Source: Candidatus Aminicenantes bacterium UBA4085 (GTDB taxonomy: Bacteria; Acidobacteriota; Aminicenantia; Aminicenantales; UBA4085). From it: 6,110 bases of DNA. The position numbers and the translations under genes are program-made. The notes below the pieces were generated by a model, which saw only the letters and a program-made list of their open reading frames with translations, did no database searches and was not told where the DNA came from. Location of the stretch: assembly GCA_002383325.1 (NCBI GenBank), contig DFYJ01000120.1, positions 3,040 through 9,149 of the forward strand, in the 5' to 3' direction. Shown here in pieces: positions 1-6,002 of this stretch. The first letter of the stretch is position 1; each line of letters opens with the position of its first letter.

Positions 1-408
1 AAGCTGGAGGCGCTTCTCGGCCTCGATCGGGCGATCCGCGGCCTGGCGGGCCTTGAGAGCGTAAAGCGCGGCGCCGAGTGAATGGTCAGCCATGTGGGCC
101 GTGGCGCAGGCGTGCCCGACGGCGCGGGCGGCATAGACGGCGGCGGGATCGGAGAGGGAGCGGGCCGCAGCATGCGCTCGCCAAGCGGCCTTCTGGGCTT
201 CGCCGACGGACGCCTCCCCTTCCGCCCAAGATGCGGCGACTTCGAGGGTGGCGGAAAGGCGCGCGCCGGCCCTCGCTCCGGTCAAGGGCAGGACGCGGAC
301 GGCGCAATCGATGGCCCAAAGCATAAGCCGGCGATGATGAGAGGGCGACAGGAGGCCGCCGCGGTGACGGGATCTGAATTGTGGGTTGCGCACGGAAAGC
401 TCTCTCAC
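1..408 (-). CDS. Imm5-like putative immunity protein (3' end beyond window)
   Basis: The minus-strand reading frame gives 136 residues and is still open at base 1, so the C-terminus is missing. From recalled family sequences it resembles the Imm5-like 'putative immunity protein' group. These share an N-terminal R-(D/N)-P-x-F...HRGGLL segment (here residues 7-20), a W-A-x-x-C core (31-35), WAEGEASVGEAQKAA (61-75) and the signature ATAHMADHSLGAALYALKA (102-120). It is alanine-rich, probably all-helical, and has no signal peptide or membrane segment. The only in-frame starts before the TAG at 448-450 are GTG at 408 and GTG at 393. I prefer 408 because MRELSVRNPQF aligns with the usual family N-terminus. 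About 25-35 residues are probably missing. The name comes from polymorphic-toxin immunity predictions. No toxin gene is visible, so a real immunity role is unproven. It lies downstream of, and in the same direction as, the tRNA gene, separated by a hairpin. Confidence 0.8.
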   Translation of the reverse strand, partial: MRELSVRNPQFRSRHRGGLLSPSHHRRLMLWAIDCAVRVLPLTGARAGARLSATLEVAASWAEGEASVGEAQKAAWRAHAAARSLSDPAAVYAARAVGHACATAHMADHSLGAALYALKARQAADRPIEAEKRLQL

Positions 409-508
409 CGCCCCGCCTACTTCCCCGACTGCAACATGACGAATCCGCTAACCGATGCAAGGCTTGCCCGAAACGCTTCCAACTCTTTATAAATTCTTAC
501 CCACCCTA

Positions 509-529
509 CCCTCCCTACATTAGGGAGGG
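509..529. repeat. Perfect 9-bp hairpin downstream of tRNA-Ser (possible terminator)
   Basis: The arms CCCTCCCTA (509-517) and TAGGGAGGG (521-529) are perfect complements around a 3-base loop. The hairpin begins 26 bases past the 3' end of the minus-strand tRNA and lies before the immunity-like gene. This is where a tRNA transcript would end or be processed. No strong U-tract follows on the minus strand (it reads TAGGGTGGGTAAG), so it is not a classical intrinsic terminator. It could instead be a processing or 3'-protecting stem. Confidence 0.45.
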
Positions 530-554
530 CATCGTCAGCGTTTCGGGAAAGGTA

Positions 555-641
555 CGGAGAGGGCGGGATTCGAACCCGCGGTACCCTCACGGGCACACCG
601 CTTTTCGAGAGCGGCGCCTTCAACCACTCGGCCACCTCTCC
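555..641 (-). tRNA. tRNA-Ser (anticodon CGA)
   Basis: An 87-nt class II tRNA on the minus strand. The acceptor stem pairs GGAGAGG (641-635) with CCTCTCC (562-556), followed by discriminator G at 555, as expected for serine tRNAs. The D-arm region reads TGGCCGAGTGGTT. The anticodon stem pairs CCGCT with AGCGG around the loop CTCGAAA, giving anticodon CGA (plus-strand bases 605-607), which reads UCG codons. A long variable arm typical of tRNA-Ser follows, then the T-arm GGGTTCGAATCCC. The 3' CCA is not encoded: TACC follows the discriminator, so CCA must be added by the nucleotidyltransferase. Confidence 0.97.
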
Positions 642-670
642 GCGCAAAAAACTCCGGCGAAGCGCGCCCT

Positions 671-698
671 ATTATACAGAAAATATACCGAAAGGGAA
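671..698 (-). promoter_or_regulatory. Promoter of tRNA-Ser
   Basis: On the minus strand there is a perfect TATAAT (-10) at 676-671. A weak -35 TTCCCT (3 of 6 matches to consensus) sits 16 bases upstream at 698-693. The bases after the -10 are very GC-rich (AGGGCGCGC), which is typical of stable-RNA promoters under stringent control. The -10 lies 29 bases from the mature tRNA 5' end, leaving a short leader for RNase P to remove. The -10 is convincing; the -35 is not. Confidence 0.6.
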
Positions 699-777
699 GG
701 CAGGGCCGCCTGAAGAACGAACTTCCCCGAGGCGCCAACAGCCCCTAGAGTAGAACCTCAAGAATATGGCAGGCGCC

Positions 778-1869
778 TCAGTGGATATGCAGCTCGTAGA
801 TCTCCTTGTCGTCGTTGTAGGCGAACCAGATGACCTTGTTGCCTTCGATGTCGTATCTCAAGCCGTTCAGGAAGGCGGCTTCGTAATTCGGCGTCAGGGG
901 GAATCGGAATTCCTTCTTGAGAATCGTCCCTTCCAGGTCCATGACCACGATCTCATACAGCCCGTTTTTCTGGTTCGGCGTCACGGCATAGATCCGCCCG
1001 CCGTCGACCTTGAAGCTGATGAGGGCCGGGAGATACTCCGGCACAACCGGAATCTTGTGCGAATAGATGGTCTCCCAATACTTGGAAGACTTCCATTCCT
1101 TGATGATCCCGTCGACGAAGCTCCGGGGAACCTTGACTTTCTCGACCGGATGCCGGATCTCGCGCAGAAAGCCGCCGTTTTCGTCAAACACGGAGATCGA
1201 GAAGCCCTTGCGGGAATCGGCGATGTAGATCCTGTTTTCGTAGACCGCAATCTCGCCGTAGTCCCTGACCAGGAGCGCCTCACTCTTAGCGGTCGGCTCC
1301 GGGCTGCCGGGCGGAGGCGGGGGCGGCGGCCCCGCGGGGAGATCGCCGTAGAAATCCCGGATGGTCTTGAGGTCGGAGCCATAGATGCGGCCGGTGGGAG
1401 CGGTCGGGGAGCCGTCCTCTTTGGATCCCATCGGGAAGCCGATAAAATTTTCGCCGACGGGAAGGAAAGGATACGGAGAGAGCAGCCTCGGGAGAACGAC
1501 TTGACCTTGGTAGGTCCCATCGAGGGAAAAGAAAATCAGGTTCGGGAAATCCGCGACAACAAGCCGGTCGGGGGAGGCGGCCATCCGCCCGGGCATGAAC
1601 CGGAACTCTCCCGGCCCCTGGCCGATCTTGCCGATGCGGGCAGTCAAAGCGCCGGTCGCGAGATCGTAGACGACGATTTCCCTCTTATCAGAGATAAAGG
1701 CCTTCCCCTTCTCGACAACGATTTGGCGGGGGGCTTCCAGCTCGGGAAGCGCGAAAATACGTTCCCCTTGACCAGAGAGAAGAGAGCGGCTGGCTGGCCC
1801 TGGCGAGGCCAAGCCCGCGACTTCGCACAGAAAAGCGGCCATGACAATCCAAAAGCGATGTTGGCTCAT
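778..1869 (-). CDS. Secreted six-bladed beta-propeller (NHL/6-bladed) protein
   Basis: The protein has 363 residues. Residues 1-21 look like a Sec signal peptide (hydrophobic FWIVMAAFLCEVAGLA), so export is likely. Cys15 is not in a convincing lipobox. The rest shows repeated blade-like strand patterns, for example KAFISDKREIVVYDLATG, RLVVADFPNLIFFSLDG, RIYIADSRKGFSISVFDENG and RIYAVTPNQ...EIVVMDLEG. The GKIGQGPGEF segment (80-89) is a hallmark of the '6-bladed beta-propeller' family, common in Bacteroidota and Aminicenantes-type genomes. Substrates are unknown; these proteins are thought to bind ligands or partners outside the cytoplasm. An insertion between blades carries seven consecutive prolines (181-187). 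I chose ATG at 1869 because GGGGAGG precedes it with GGAGG 5 bases away, and the signal peptide follows directly. The frame extends upstream to 2181, but that would overlap tadA and bury the signal peptide. tadA lies 104 bases upstream on the same strand. Confidence 0.85.
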   Translation of the reverse strand: MSQHRFWIVMAAFLCEVAGLASPGPASRSLLSGQGERIFALPELEAPRQIVVEKGKAFISDKREIVVYDLATGALTARIGKIGQGPGEFRFMPGRMAASPDRLVVADFPNLIFFSLDGTYQGQVVLPRLLSPYPFLPVGENFIGFPMGSKEDGSPTAPTGRIYGSDLKTIRDFYGDLPAGPPPPPPPGSPEPTAKSEALLVRDYGEIAVYENRIYIADSRKGFSISVFDENGGFLREIRHPVEKVKVPRSFVDGIIKEWKSSKYWETIYSHKIPVVPEYLPALISFKVDGGRIYAVTPNQKNGLYEIVVMDLEGTILKKEFRFPLTPNYEAAFLNGLRYDIEGNKVIWFAYNDDKEIYELHIH

Positions 1870-1874
1870 TCCAT

Positions 1875-1881
1875 CCTCCCC
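1875..1881 (-). promoter_or_regulatory. Ribosome binding site of the propeller gene
   Basis: Read on the minus strand this is GGGGAGG, ending 5 bases before ATG 1869. It decides the start over the in-frame ATG at 1890 and the much longer upstream extension, neither of which is followed directly by the signal peptide. Confidence 0.7.
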
Positions 1882-1895
1882 GAAGGACATCCATG

Positions 1896-1924
1896 ATGAT
1901 AAACGTTCGCGGTAGGAAAAATCC
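1896..1924 (-). promoter_or_regulatory. Weak candidate promoter for the propeller gene
   Basis: In the 104-base gap after tadA the minus strand has TATCAT (1901-1896; 5 of 6 to the -10 consensus). A poor -35-like TTGGAT lies far upstream, with an over-long spacer of about 19 bases. A start about 20 bases before ATG 1869 would be possible. Read-through from tadA is equally likely. Confidence 0.2.
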
Positions 1925-1973
1925 AACAGTTCTCCCCTAAGATCTCTCTTTTTAGAAAAGGCCGGATCGGAGC

Positions 1974-2441
1974 CTAGGATTTCGGAAGGCCTCGGCGTAG
2001 CCTGAAGAAATCCCGCAGCAACACGGCCGCTTCGTCGGCCAGAACACCGGACAGGATCTCCAGCCGGTGATTGGTCTTTTCGATGGGAAAGCGCACGATC
2101 GAATGGACCGCTCCGGCCTTGGGATCGGCCGCTCCATAGACCAGACGGCGGATGCGGGCCTGCAGAACCGCTCCCAGGCACATGGCGCAGGGCTCGACAG
2201 TGACGTAGAGATCGCAGCCGGTCAGGCGGTAGTTGCCGGTTTTGCGTGCCGCCCGGCGCAGGGCCAGGACCTCGGCATGGGCCGTGGGGTCCTTCAGGCC
2301 GATCGGGCGATTGTAGGCGCGGGCGAGGATTTTCCCATCGCGCACGACGATGGCGCCGACGGGGACTTCGCTCTTGGCGGCGGCGAGACGGGCTTGGGCC
2401 AGCGCCTGGCGCATATAAGTGACATCGGGGGAGAGAATCAT
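1974..2441 (-). CDS. tadA: tRNA-specific adenosine deaminase TadA
   Basis: This 155-residue protein matches the TadA family, which deaminates adenosine 34 to inosine in the wobble position of tRNA-Arg(ACG), in the cytoplasm as a homodimer. The zinc-dependent deaminase signatures are complete. HAE has zinc ligand His55 and the proton-shuttle Glu57; PCAMC (84-88) has zinc ligands Cys85 and Cys88. VPVGAIVV (27-34) and the late NHRLEI (124-129) are also family-typical. Length is close to the usual 150-170. ATG 2441 gives the expected short lead before the first helix (MRQALAQARLA), although only a weak Shine-Dalgarno is seen upstream. It is transcribed divergently from the threonine synthase-like gene, with the inverted-repeat element starting 27 bases upstream of its start codon. 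Confidence 0.96.
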   Translation of the reverse strand: MILSPDVTYMRQALAQARLAAAKSEVPVGAIVVRDGKILARAYNRPIGLKDPTAHAEVLALRRAARKTGNYRLTGCDLYVTVEPCAMCLGAVLQARIRRLVYGAADPKAGAVHSIVRFPIEKTNHRLEILSGVLADEAAVLLRDFFRLRRGLPKS

Positions 2442-2451
2442 GCCGGCCGCT

Positions 2452-2457
2452 ATTTTA
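2452..2457 (-). promoter_or_regulatory. Candidate -10 box close to the tadA start
   Basis: On the minus strand TAAAAT (5 of 6 to consensus) lies about 10 bases before ATG 2441. The matching -35 zone would fall inside the inverted-repeat arm and is poor. If real, the transcript would be almost leaderless, which fits the weak ribosome site. This is tentative. Confidence 0.2.
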
Positions 2458-2467
2458 AACGATTAAT

Positions 2468-2652
2468 TAGGGGGACACCATACATAACTCCCGAATTCCG
2501 CATCAAGCCGACATTCTGAATAGAGCTTCAATCCATGGAAGGGACGCGCGGCTTCCTCGGACTCCCAAGATGGTGAGGGAATGAAATCGGAGGACTCCCC
2601 AGTTGGTCAAGTCCAGCGGAATAATTCGGGAGTTATGTATGGTGTCCCCCTA
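2468..2652. mobile_element. 185-bp MITE-like/REP-like element with 30-bp inverted repeats
   Basis: The left arm (2468-2497, beginning TAGGGGGACACCATACATAA) is an exact reverse complement of the right arm (2623-2652, ending TTATGTATGGTGTCCCCCTA). Just inside, both arms continue to a shared TCCGC, with a 2-base offset. The 125-bp interior has no plausible gene. It contains a short stem (GGAAG...CTTCC) and a near-repeat, ACTCCCAAGATGG / ACTCCCCAGTTGG. No clear target duplication is visible. The element fills most of the divergent tadA/thrC spacer. Such small palindromic units are typical of non-autonomous elements mobilised in trans. A REP-associated tyrosine (Y1) transposase is my guess at the partner, and none is encoded here. 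Confidence 0.7.
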
Positions 2653-2698
2653 TCTCCTATCTTTTGTATCTTTTAAAGGACGGCATCATCATTCGGAC

Positions 2699-2704
2699 AG
2701 GAGG
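2699..2704 (+). promoter_or_regulatory. Stranded Shine-Dalgarno-like AGGAGG upstream of thrC
   Basis: AGGAGG lies 30 bases before ATG 2735 and 48 before ATG 2753, too far to serve either directly. The solo repeat arm lies between it and the gene. It may be a relic of the original ribosome site, or coincidence. Confidence 0.25.
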
Positions 2705-2719
2705 AAGGCCGGCCTGACT

Positions 2720-2752
2720 CGGAAATAGGGATTTATGTATACTGTACCCCTA
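2720..2752 (+). repeat. Solo diverged repeat arm at the thrC start
   Basis: The stretch CGGAAATAGGGATTTATGTA followed by TACTGTACCCCTAA matches the right arm of the neighbouring element (CGGAATAATTCGGGAGTTATGTATGG..., then TGTCCCCCTA) with a few substitutions and small gaps. The orientation is the same. No matching left arm is present, so it is a single end or a decayed copy. It covers the first possible thrC start codon and the next codons. Confidence 0.55.
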
Positions 2753-3928
2753 ATGAATCGCCTCGCTTGCCTGGCCTGCGGGAAGGCTTACCCGCTCGAC
2801 ATCCATGATCCGTTCTGTCCCGTCCATGGCTGGCCGCTTCTGGTCCGGCCAAGCAGCCGGCGGCGGCGAATCAAGGACTCCGCGGACTCCATCTATGAGC
2901 GCTATGCGGACTTCCTCCCGTGGCGCCGCTTCGATCCCGCGCTCTCCCTCGGCGAAGGCGGAACTCCCCTGCTGGCTCTCCGCCGACTGGCCGTGGAGCT
3001 TGGCTTGCCCGGCCTGCTGGCCAAGAACGAGATGGTCAATCCGACCGGAAGCTTCAAGGACCGCGGCACCGTCGTCGCCGTCCAGAAGGCCGTTGAGCTC
3101 GGCGTCCACTGCGTCGGCACCATCTCGACCGGCAACATGGCCGGCTCCACGGCCGCCTACGCCGCCAAGGCCGGGCTGAAGAGCCTGATCTTCGTCAAGG
3201 AAGACACATCCCGGGAGAAGATCGCCTCCGCCGCCGTCTACGGCGCTTCCGTCATCAAGGTTCGCGGCGACTACGCCGCGCTCTTCCGCCGCAGCTTCGA
3301 GATCGGCCGCGAGCGCCGGATCTATTTCATGAACTCCGTCGATCCCTTTCGCATCGAGGGATACAAGACGGGCGGCTATGAGATCTTCGAGGCCTTGGGG
3401 CCGGACGCTTTCGACGGCCGCCAGCGGGTCCGGATCTTCGTCCCCGTCAGCGCGGGCGGGCATCTTATCGGATTGATGCGGGCCTTTCTCGACCTCAAGG
3501 AGAACGGCGTCTTACGATCGCTCCCCCGCTTCGTCGGCGTCCAGGCAGCCGGCTGCGCGCCCGTAGCTCGGGCCTTTGCCCGCGGGGCGGCGTCGGTGAA
3601 GCGCTTCCCTCGGCCGCGGACGACGGCTCACGCCATCTCCAATCCCTTCCCGCCGGGCGGGGACCTGACCTTGCGCCTGCTCCGCGAATGCGGCGGCCTG
3701 ATGACATCCGTCTCCGAACGAGCCATCCTGAGGGCCCAATCCCTCCTGGCCGTGCGGGAAGGGCTGTTCTGCGACCCGGCCTCCGCCGTGGCCTTGGCCG
3801 CCGCACAAGTCCTCGGTCCAGGGTCCGGAACGGACGTCCTGATCCTGACCGGCTCGGGACTGAAGACCGTCGAGGACATCGACCCGCGCGCTCTGAACAT
3901 CCGGGAATGCGGCCTGGAGGAAATCTGA
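2735..3928 (+). CDS. thrC: Threonine synthase-like PLP-dependent enzyme
   Basis: The protein (397 residues from ATG 2735) belongs to fold-type II PLP enzymes and most resembles threonine synthase, which converts O-phosphohomoserine to threonine and phosphate. An N-terminal zinc-ribbon-like piece has C12-x2-C15 and C28-x2-H31; the last ligand is His in place of the usual Cys. GEGGTPLL (73-80) follows. NPTGSFKDRG (102-111) carries the PLP lysine Lys108. Then come STGNMAGSTAAYAAKAGL (131-148), the cofactor phosphate loop SAGGH (239-243), GVQAAGCAPV (268-277), SVSERAIL (325-332) and EGLFCDPASA (342-351). In-frame stop TAG at 2726 limits the start to ATG 2735 or ATG 2753. Neither has a good ribosome site, and 2735 lies in a repeat arm, so 2753 (MNRLACLACG) may be the ancestral start. 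No other threonine genes are nearby. A related phosphate-eliminating paralogue is a less likely alternative. Confidence 0.85.
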   Translation: MYTVPLMNRLACLACGKAYPLDIHDPFCPVHGWPLLVRPSSRRRRIKDSADSIYERYADFLPWRRFDPALSLGEGGTPLLALRRLAVELGLPGLLAKNEMVNPTGSFKDRGTVVAVQKAVELGVHCVGTISTGNMAGSTAAYAAKAGLKSLIFVKEDTSREKIASAAVYGASVIKVRGDYAALFRRSFEIGRERRIYFMNSVDPFRIEGYKTGGYEIFEALGPDAFDGRQRVRIFVPVSAGGHLIGLMRAFLDLKENGVLRSLPRFVGVQAAGCAPVARAFARGAASVKRFPRPRTTAHAISNPFPPGGDLTLRLLRECGGLMTSVSERAILRAQSLLAVREGLFCDPASAVALAAAQVLGPGSGTDVLILTGSGLKTVEDIDPRALNIRECGLEEI

Positions 3929-3952
3929 GCCCGTCTCCCCGGGGGATGCGGA

Positions 3953-3982
3953 TTCAACTTTTGCCGCCGATTCCCGTATAAT
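3953..3982 (+). promoter_or_regulatory. Promoter of hflKC
   Basis: A perfect TATAAT lies at 3977-3982. A weak -35 TTCAAC (3953-3958; 3 of 6) precedes it with an 18-base spacer. Predicted transcription starts near 3989, leaving about 88 bases of leader before the hflK start. It is located 25 bases after the thrC stop, which argues that hflKC has its own promoter and is not only read through from thrC. Confidence 0.55.
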
Positions 3983-4065
3983 GGACGGGACGGCTTCTAT
4001 CCGCCAGGGGCGATCGACTCAACGGTCCGGGGAGAGTTATTCCCCGCGCGCGGCGGAATCGAAGC

Positions 4066-4076
4066 AAGGAGGAGGA
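4066..4076 (+). promoter_or_regulatory. Ribosome binding site of hflK
   Basis: AAGGAGGAGGA ends directly before ATG 4077. The strong AAGGAGG core is 4 bases from the start. It decides the start over an in-frame ATG at 3981, which lies inside the -10 box of the promoter. Confidence 0.85.
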
Positions 4077-5054
4077 ATGCCTACGAACATCCCGACCTAC
4101 GAGATCCGCATGCCGAAGATTCCCAAGAATCTGATCAAGATCCTGATCATCGTCGCCCTGGTCGTCGTCGTCCTGTACGGAGCCTTCTACCAGGTCGCTC
4201 CGGACGAGATGGGCGTCATCCTGCGCTTCGGCAAGTTCACCCGGACGAGCGAGCCGGGCCTGCACTTCAAGATGCCGCTGGGAATCGAGACCCTGACCAA
4301 GGTGCCGGTGCAGCGCCAGCTCAAGCAGGAGTTCGGCTTCCGGACGACCCAAGCCGGCCAACAGTCGCGGTTCGAAATCCCCGAGGATGCGGCCAGGGAA
4401 GCCATTATGCTGACCGGCGACTTGAACGTCGTCATCGTCGAGTGGATCGTCCAGTACAAGATCAAGGACCCCTACAAGTTCCTGTTCAAGATGCGGGATA
4501 CCGAGCAGACCTTCCGCGACATTAACGAGGCGGTCGTCCGCCGGGTCATCGGCGACAACGCCGTGGACGAGATCATCACCATCGGCCGGGCCCGCATCGC
4601 GGCCGAAGCCAAGGAGGAGCTGCAGAAGCTCTGTGATCTCTACGAGATCGGGATCGACGTCAACCAGGTCATCCTGCAGGATGTCAATCCCCCCGACGCG
4701 GTCAAGCCATCCTTCAACGACGTCAACGAGGCTCTCCAGGAGAAGGAGCGCAAGATCAACGACGCCTGGGCCGAGTACAACCAGGAGATCCCCAAGGCCC
4801 AAGGCGAGGCCGAGCAGGCCATCCGGGCGGCCGAGGGGTACGCCACGGAGCGGGTCAACAACGCCCAGGGCGACGCCAGCCGCTTCACCCAGGTCTACCG
4901 CGAGTACATCAAGGCGCCGGTGGTCACCCGCAAGCGCCTCTACCTGGAGACGATCAACGAAGTCATGAGCAAGATCGAGAAGAAGTTCATCATGGATGAC
5001 AAGACGCGGGGGCTTCTGCCCCTGCTCAACCTCAATCCGGAGGTGAAGAAATGA
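4077..5054 (+). CDS. hflK: HflK, FtsH protease modulator (SPFH/prohibitin family)
   Basis: The 325-residue protein has a short cytoplasmic N-terminus and one membrane helix (about 19-37, LIKILIIVALVVVVLYGAF). The SPFH/Band-7 domain follows, starting at YQVAPDEMGVILRFG (38-52). Hallmark HflK stretches are LTGDLNVVIVEWIVQYKIKD (112-131), LQDVNPPDAVKPSFNDVNEA (200-219) and the coiled, charged C-terminal region NQEIPKAQGEAEQAI (235-249). The segment PVVTRKRLYLET (281-292) is also typical. With HflC it forms a large cage around the membrane AAA protease FtsH in the inner membrane and modulates membrane-protein degradation (known for E. coli). Compared with E. coli HflK (419 residues) it lacks the long Gly-rich N-terminal extension, as many non-proteobacterial homologues do. 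The stop overlaps the hflC start as ATGA. Confidence 0.95.
   Translation: MPTNIPTYEIRMPKIPKNLIKILIIVALVVVVLYGAFYQVAPDEMGVILRFGKFTRTSEPGLHFKMPLGIETLTKVPVQRQLKQEFGFRTTQAGQQSRFEIPEDAAREAIMLTGDLNVVIVEWIVQYKIKDPYKFLFKMRDTEQTFRDINEAVVRRVIGDNAVDEIITIGRARIAAEAKEELQKLCDLYEIGIDVNQVILQDVNPPDAVKPSFNDVNEALQEKERKINDAWAEYNQEIPKAQGEAEQAIRAAEGYATERVNNAQGDASRFTQVYREYIKAPVVTRKRLYLETINEVMSKIEKKFIMDDKTRGLLPLLNLNPEVKK
5039..5045 (+). promoter_or_regulatory. Ribosome binding site of hflC inside hflK
   Basis: GGAGGTG lies within the last codons of hflK; GGAGG is 7 bases before ATG 5051. Together with the ATGA overlap it indicates translational coupling, which would keep the two partners in balance. Confidence 0.75.
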
Positions 5055-5998
5055 GCGCCCGGAAGAGAAATTTCCTGCTGGCCGGCCTGGCCCTGATCGC
5101 CGTGGTCCTCCTGACCGGATCCGTCTATATCGTCAGCGAGACAAACCAAGTCGTCGTCACCCAGTTCGGCGAGCCGATCGGCGGCGCGATCACTAAGCCG
5201 GGCGTCCATTTCAAGACGCCGTTCATCCAGAAAGCCAACTACTTCGAGAAGCGCTGGCTGGCCTGGGACGGCGATCCCAACCAGATCCCGACCAAGGACA
5301 AGAAGTACATCTGGGTCGACACCTACTGCCGATGGCGGATCAGCGACCCGCTGGTCTTCTTCCAGCGGGTCAACGACGAGCGCGGCGCCCATTCGCGATT
5401 GGACGATATCGTCGACGGCGAGACCCGCAACACCATCGCCAAGTTCGACCTGATCGAGATCGTCCGCTCCTCCAACCGGCCTTTCGAAATCTCCGAGGAT
5501 TCGGCCCTGCAGGATTTCTCCGAGGTTACGGCCAAGATCGAGACCGGCCGGGAGAAGCTCTCCAACTTGGTCTTGGAGAACGCGGCTAAGATCACCTCTC
5601 AGTTCGGGGTCGAGCTCAAGGACGTGCGGGTCAAGCGGGTCAACTACGTCGAGGAGGTCCAGCGCAAGGTCTTCGACCGGATGATCGCCGAGCGCAAGCG
5701 GATCGCCGCCAAGTACCGCTCCGAGGGCGACGGCAAGAGCGCCGAGATCCGGGGCCAGAAGGAAAAGGAGCTGAAGCGGATCCAATCGGAGGCCTACAGC
5801 AAGGCCCAGGAGGTCAAGGGCAAGGCCGACGCCGAGGCGACCCGCATCTACGCCCAGGCCTACAACCTCGATCCCGAGTTCTACGCCTTCATGAAGTCGC
5901 TGGACACCTACCGGACCAGCCTGACGAAGGAGACCTGGCTCCTGCTGGGCACGGACAGCGAGTTCCTCAAATATCTCAACGGCAGCGGCTCCCGCTAA
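5051..5998 (+). CDS. hflC: HflC, FtsH protease modulator (SPFH/prohibitin family)
   Basis: The 315-residue protein (E. coli HflC is 334) has a signal-anchor helix at about 8-28 (LLAGLALIAVVLLTGSVYIV) after a basic MSARKR start. The SPFH domain follows, opening with ETNQVVVTQFGEPIG (30-44). Family-typical segments are RWRISDPLVFFQRV (94-107), VKRVNYVEEVQRKVFDRMIA (194-213) and the coiled-coil charged region around KYRSEGDGKSAEIRGQKEKE (221-240). The C-terminus has YNLDPEFYAFMKSLDTY (271-287) followed by SEFLKYL, as in known HflC proteins. It pairs with HflK to form the FtsH-associated membrane complex. It is the second gene of a tightly coupled two-gene operon, with a hairpin 25 bases after its TAA stop. 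I see no truncation or missing key region. Confidence 0.95.
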   Translation: MSARKRNFLLAGLALIAVVLLTGSVYIVSETNQVVVTQFGEPIGGAITKPGVHFKTPFIQKANYFEKRWLAWDGDPNQIPTKDKKYIWVDTYCRWRISDPLVFFQRVNDERGAHSRLDDIVDGETRNTIAKFDLIEIVRSSNRPFEISEDSALQDFSEVTAKIETGREKLSNLVLENAAKITSQFGVELKDVRVKRVNYVEEVQRKVFDRMIAERKRIAAKYRSEGDGKSAEIRGQKEKELKRIQSEAYSKAQEVKGKADAEATRIYAQAYNLDPEFYAFMKSLDTYRTSLTKETWLLLGTDSEFLKYLNGSGSR

Positions 5999-6002
5999 TT
6001 AC

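Noticed and set aside
78..492. Open frames on both strands (plus 78-326 and 82-492, minus 86-460) as genes
   Set aside because: They are Arg/Gly/Pro-rich and unlike any family. The minus frame starting at GTG 408 gives a clear Imm5-like protein over the same bases.
729..779. Inverted repeat GAGGCGCC (729-736) / GGCGCCTC (772-779) as a terminator of the propeller gene
   Set aside because: The 35-base loop, 8-bp stem, overlap with the stop codon and lack of a U-tract make it unconvincing.
766..1896. A 376-residue plus-strand frame as a gene
   Set aside because: It is antisense to the propeller gene, which has a signal peptide, a ribosome site and family motifs. The plus frame is a by-product of GC-rich codon use.
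1870..2181. N-terminal extension of the propeller protein to 2181
   Set aside because: It would overlap tadA in another frame and put the signal peptide in mid-protein. The strong GGAGG fits ATG 1869.
4029..4045. GGGGA...TCCCC hairpin in the hflK leader as a regulatory structure
   Set aside because: Only five pairs around a 7-base loop in GC-rich DNA; no riboswitch-like architecture is recognisable.
3981..4076. N-terminal extension of HflK to ATG 3981
   Set aside because: That ATG lies within the TATAAT promoter box, the extra residues are not HflK-like, and AAGGAGG directly precedes ATG 4077.
3954..5785. Long minus-strand frames (3954-4802 and 4940-5785) as genes
   Set aside because: They are low-complexity, Asp/Leu/Val-rich mirror images of hflK and hflC codons with no family resemblance.
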